This document shows positions 60,321 through 64,000 of a stretch of 64,000 nucleotides of DNA, piece by piece. The notes under the pieces are model-generated. The model saw only the letters and a list, made by a program, of their open reading frames with translations. It was not told the DNA's origin and made no database searches. The stretch comes from Ciborinia camelliae (Eukaryota > Ascomycota > Leotiomycetes > Helotiales > Sclerotiniaceae). Within the stretch, counting starts at the first letter, position 1, and every line of letters starts with the position of its first letter. The translations under genes and the position numbers were made by a program. The stretch covers positions 847,225 through 911,224 of the forward strand of contig JANPYM010000015.1 of NCBI GenBank assembly GCA_025890175.1. The letters are read 5' to 3'.

Positions 60321-61634
60321 ATGGTATTTGATCTAGGAATTGGCCAAATAATCACCTTAACGCAGTTGGCATGGGATGTGATTCAGAATTCAAAAAGGGC
60401 GGGCGATGTCTATTTACAGATTACTACAGACCTAGAGAACCTACACGGGGTGTTGGACAGCTTGCGAAATCAGGCCAAACACCCAAAATCCCTTCTAAAT
60501 CAAGAAAACAATAAAGAACTACAACGACGACTAAATACCACTATCACAAAGTGTGAAGATATGTTGGAAAATATCAACAAGCCTTTGTCCAAATACAATG
60601 GGCTGTCCAAGGATAAGAGGAAGGTCAGAAAGCTGGGGCTGAAGATTATGTATGGTAACACTGACATGAAAGATGTGCCGGAAATCAGACAGAGGATAAC
60701 TTTTTATACATCGAGTATCTCTGCGTTTCTTGGTATGCTGTCAGTGAACTCATTAGGGGGTGTTGAAAATTCCTTAAGGGTGGTTAAAAAAGATATGAGG
60801 AATTGTATGGGGGAGATGGAGGGGTTTCGAAAGGAATTCCGCTTGTTTGCAGATTTACAGAAACAAAATAGGGTTAGAGAGAAACAGGACGAAGGTGGAA
60901 AGAAACAGGGCGAAGGTAGAGAGAGACAGAATAGAGTTAGAAAGAAAGAAGACGGAGGCAAAGAGAAGCAGAGCGGAGGCAGACCAGACGGAGGCAGACC
61001 AGACGGAGGCAGATCAGACGGAGGCAGACCAGACGGAGGCAGATCAGACGGAGGCAGATCAGACGGAGGCAGAGACAAGCGAGACAAAGGCGACAAGAGA
61101 GGCGCATTGAAATTTCCTAAGCTTCAAGATGATGAGAGCCAGAGACTATTGCGACGAGTCACTCTTTTGCCAGGGAATTCCGGGAAAAAAGGAAGACACA
61201 GAGATCCCCCACCACCAATGTACGATCTGTTTCCCGGACGAAATGATCCATTCAATCTGAGGCGAGTCAATGCTGACATACACAATCGACCTCGGCAAGA
61301 CAGAGAGGGTTCAAGAAAGCATCTTGATTCCATACAACATCTTGGGAACAAGTCACAGTCTATAAAAAGACAACCCTGGGCCATCATACATAATTCTCAC
61401 TCTGATTCGGAATCTACAGTTGAAGTTTTAGAGGAAGGAGAGACTACATGTTATGAACTTTCGGATGAGTTTTCACTGCCTGAAGACTCTGATGACGGTT
61501 CTTCAGATGATTCAGAGGATGATTCAGAGGATGATTCAGGGGAGGAATCTAGATTTTCAAGGATTATGAGGCCATTATATCGCAAAGGGTGGCTGAGAAA
61601 CACTACTACTGGTGGATTCAAAGGTATCGTTTAA
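60321..61634 (+). CDS. Fungal N-terminal-domain (NLR/HeLo-like) protein without NACHT
   Basis: One exon of 437 residues. The first 185 form a helical bundle: VFDLGIGQIITLTQLAWDVI, then DLENLHGVLDSLRNQA, CEDMLENINKPLSKYN and a later coil VENSLRVVKKDMRNCMGEM. This is the style of N-terminal domains of fungal STAND and related proteins (FGxGDxIxLxxLxWxVxxxx, then a leader helix). Next is a very charged linker of Lys/Glu/Gly (186-215). Then six or seven PDGGR/SDGGR repeats (about 218-250) lie in a 15-bp minisatellite. The C-terminal half is disordered, with an acidic SSDDSEDDSEDDSGEES block and a basic end. No catalytic core follows. Such orphans may be truncated NLRs or partners of them. I am not sure of any function. 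Confidence 0.65.
   Translation: MVFDLGIGQIITLTQLAWDVIQNSKRAGDVYLQITTDLENLHGVLDSLRNQAKHPKSLLNQENNKELQRRLNTTITKCEDMLENINKPLSKYNGLSKDKRKVRKLGLKIMYGNTDMKDVPEIRQRITFYTSSISAFLGMLSVNSLGGVENSLRVVKKDMRNCMGEMEGFRKEFRLFADLQKQNRVREKQDEGGKKQGEGRERQNRVRKKEDGGKEKQSGGRPDGGRPDGGRSDGGRPDGGRSDGGRSDGGRDKRDKGDKRGALKFPKLQDDESQRLLRRVTLLPGNSGKKGRHRDPPPPMYDLFPGRNDPFNLRRVNADIHNRPRQDREGSRKHLDSIQHLGNKSQSIKRQPWAIIHNSHSDSESTVEVLEEGETTCYELSDEFSLPEDSDDGSSDDSEDDSEDDSGEESRFSRIMRPLYRKGWLRNTTTGGFKGIV
60972..61073 (+). repeat. 15-bp in-frame minisatellite coding (P/S)DGGR
   Basis: About seven units of GACGGAGGCAGA(C/T)CA are present. All three plus frames stay open, since the unit length is a multiple of three and free of stops. 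Confidence 0.9.
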
Positions 61635-63474
61635 CATTGGATCCGAGTAGGAATAATCGGATATACTTATCAATCTTTAAGAATCGGAATAATGTATTTA
61701 GATCTGATCAAGGTGATGCAGGTCACGATCAGGAGGCTGTAAACCGTACAGTTCTTTAAGGATATAGCATTGCAGTTATTCGATATAGATTTTACAAATA
61801 ATTTTCTCTTTTGAATATGAAAGCTCTTTTGTTATCACAACCAATAAGAACATAGTAAATGATAATTAACATGGTGGGCAAAAAAAGAAAAAAAAAGAGG
61901 GATATTGTATGAGCCTAATCCAAATGTGTCTGTACAACTATCTCTACTTTTCGCATCCCATGTCTTGCCATTCTCAAGACCATTCTGCCTTGCCTGTAAG
62001 CATTGGGGTGGCATTGCGAGGCTCAGCATTTCTTAGTAGCTATGCGTCAACCTATATTTATCCAAAGGATTACAAAAAGTGGTTTTCAAAGAGCCGGATG
62101 TGTAACCCCTTCAACGGAAAAGTTAAACTTACCAGTTGTAATAGTTCTTTACGCCTCTGGCATGAAGAGCACGGGGGTTATTATACTGTTGTTTCAATCA
62201 GGACCCCTGAGGTTTCGCGTTTTTCGGTCATATTCTCTCCATTGTAAGCACTAGAATCCCAGACACTACCATCCCCAGGCTAGATTGTAATATCCATCGA
62301 TTCCTGCGATTGGAGATATATATCGGAGGAGATAGATGGGAGTTTCGACCCCGAGTACACTTGAAAACTTTTCCTCGTCTTGTAGAATATTCTTTAGCTC
62401 CTCAATTGTCTCCTGATCATCAAAAATCACTTGAAATGTCTGATGCGATAATAGCGGCAACACAAATATGTCCCTCAAACGCACAAAATTTCCAGAGTTC
62501 TTGGATATCTTCGATTGAGGATCCAACAGCTCATCATTTCCCTCAGTTGGTCGCCCAGAAAGCTAGGCTACATTGAAGGCCACAATAGTTTGTGATATAT
62601 ATATATCATCTTCTGCAAAAGTCAAAAGTCCGGCAATACACTGAAGCTATTCCACCAGGACAGTGACCGATTACACCAGCAGGTTCCATACCTGCACAAC
62701 GAAGGAGATTGACCTGAAGGATCTAAATGGCTGTTGTATAGCGGCTATAATATAAATACCACTTTAATGTGTCATTTGCAGCCGTGTCGAGGACCTGTAA
62801 GCCTTCCATGGTATGACCCTTTGCCTCGAGTGCTTTCTGTACGATAATCAGAAGGAGAACGGATTTGAGAATCCATTATATTGGCCTCGGTCGGACCAAT
62901 ACCAGAAAACTGGGCATCAAAATGTCGTTGGAAATCTCCTTCCGCGGGGAGATAACATTGCTTCACATCACTATGGCCATAATATTGTCCATTGCTGTGA
63001 TAGAAGCCTTAGGCGCTGAATCGGTTGTTTGGAATAGGCGTCAGGAGGTCCGATGGGTTTCGTATAATATACCACAGCTTGGAAGGCGATTTAGCATGCA
63101 TTCAGAGACTATAATAAATCAAAATGGCATGCATCCGCCTTCAACGACATCACCAAAGCCGAACAGTTGGCCGACATAGCTCGGGAGACCTGAAGAAGAC
63201 TGTCTCCACCTTCGGTAAACAGTCCCATACCGAAAATGGGTATTGCGGTGAAAGAACTATGCTTCAATCTAACATGTAAGATCCTTACCAAAAGTACTTG
63301 AAGTACAAATAAACTGGAACTTCTATAGCCGTTCCACACAATAAGCGGGGTAATTAAAAAGTCGCAGGAGATTTACACAATACATTTAAGGAAGGTAATA
63401 CGTATCTTTCATTCGGAATTCATCTGTCTCAAGGCGTAACCTATTTTTGTATGTTTGGCTATTTGAATTTTTTT
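61635..63474. other. Spacer with possible gene fragments
   Basis: Nothing is certain. On the minus strand, 62526-62266 gives FVRLRDIFVLPLLSHQTFQV and EELKNILQDEEKFSSVL. 63339-63109 gives FTAIPIFGMGLFTEGGDSLL. About 62890-62760 gives IVQKALEAKGHTMEGLQVLD. These could be pieces of one broken gene upstream-to-downstream on the minus strand, but frames change and stops intervene. I do not recognise a family. Confidence 0.3.
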
Positions 63475-64000
63475 CTAAAGCGCTATGCTGTGTTTTAATA
63501 ATTGTTTTATCTCCTTGAGATGCTTGCGCAGCGCCTTCACGCCGCCTCTTTTACTTTCGGATTGATCCGATTCTTGTGTCCGAAATACCAACTTCACAAT
63601 ATCGACAAATTCCCCATCAATCAACAAGCCCGGTCCGCTTTCGTGGGAGTTTATTCGGAATTCACCCGGCAAGCCCAGAAGTCTCTCGATACGCTCGAAA
63701 AGGCTAGTGATAATTTGGATGAAAATGGTGGTTTGAAGGTTGCCGGATTCTAGAAAGTCAGCATTTAGATGAGACTGGAAATTCATCTTATGTTGGATTG
63801 TGCGGCTTACGTAGTGGGAAGCTACAAAAGCTTAGCCCCGGAAGAGGGCAAAGAGAGGGATCATCGCTGTCCGAGATCTCTTTCAAAAAGCCATGAACAT
63901 GCGAAAATAGGACCACATAAAGCTGGAGCATGTTTATATAACTCGTGAGAATAAGAAGCAAGGATGCGAAATCAAGCTTGGGGCATGTTTGCACATCAGA
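63475..64000 (-). CDS. Zn2Cys6-type transcription factor, C-terminal part (partial at right edge)
   Basis: Exons complement(63475..63749, 63811..>64000), joined by a 61-nt intron (GTAAGC, branch TGCTGACTTT, acceptor TCTAG) in frame. The open frame starts at the window edge. The sequence CPKLDFASLLLILTSYINML, LYVVLFSHVHGF, LPGLSFCSFPLQSGNLQTTI, LFERIERLLGLPGEFRIN and GGVKALRKHLKEIKQLLKH has the order usual in the C-terminal part of AflR-type and related ascomycete regulators: a CY(V/I)xxLxxYxxLFxH helix, LPxLxxG-(F)xL, and a final dimer-like Lys-rich helix. The DNA-binding cluster should lie past base 64000. Confidence 0.6.

Noticed and set aside
60704..61110. PPSDLPPSG-like minus ORF and TEADQ-like plus ORF
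   Set aside because: Other-frame readings of the 15-bp minisatellite in the 60.3-kb gene.

Overview
The window reads as nuclear DNA of a filamentous ascomycete. Genes are separated by AT-rich spacers. Coding regions are interrupted by short introns (43-90 nt) with GT-AG ends, CTAAY-type branch sites and one GC-AG case. The products include fungal-only families: Zn2Cys6 regulators, an RTA1-type membrane protein, a PRO45-like FHA protein, an HET/NLR-like DUF7708 protein and an ascomycete laccase. Gene content and base composition suit the Leotiomycetes (Helotiales, perhaps Sclerotiniaceae). That placement is inference, not proof.

Layout: 1-1.6 kb, 5' half of an AAA-ATPase-like gene (-, runs off the left edge). 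3.3-5.8 kb, six-exon NLR-like protein with no P-loop (+). 7.8-9.7 kb, four-exon laccase (-). 11.8-12.4 kb, five-exon Mgr2, easily missed because two exons are only 27 and 30 nt (-), divergent from a PRO45/SLMAP-like STRIPAK subunit at 13.4-15.7 kb (+). 17.8-29.1 kb, a decayed belt: two intact small coiled-coil genes (19.6 and 21.4 kb) among at least five broken or doubtful genes, including relics resembling NLR effector domains and an Hsp70-like gene. 29.5-31.0 kb, DAG/sphingoid-base kinase (+). 32.9-34.6 kb, Fringe-like glycosyltransferase (+). 34.6-35.6 kb, strongly G-biased simple repeats around a 10-N gap. 38.0-39.1 kb, glucose-6-phosphate 1-epimerase-like gene (-). 39.9-45.9 kb, Rif1 (-). 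46.6-48.4 kb, multi-spanning membrane protein (-). 49.7-51.1 kb, Upc2-like Zn2Cys6 factor (-). 51.7-52.7 kb, RTA1-like protein (-). 54.8-55.3 kb, Cys-rich small protein (-). 57.2-58.4 kb, amidoligase-like protein (+). 60.3-61.6 kb, fungal N-terminal-domain protein with a minisatellite-coded linker (+). 63.5-64 kb, C-terminus of a second Zn2Cys6-type regulator (-, runs off the right edge).

The intact genes are mostly housekeeping (mitochondrial import, STRIPAK signalling, telomere/replication timing, carbohydrate and lipid metabolism, glycosylation). There is no sign of one pathway or operon-like unit. The unusual parts are the P-loop-less NLR-like gene, the belt of broken genes whose premature stops are often TAA/TAG where CAA/CAG would fit, and the coiled-coil family within that belt. 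I see no rRNA, no convincing tRNA, no CRISPR and no intact transposon.
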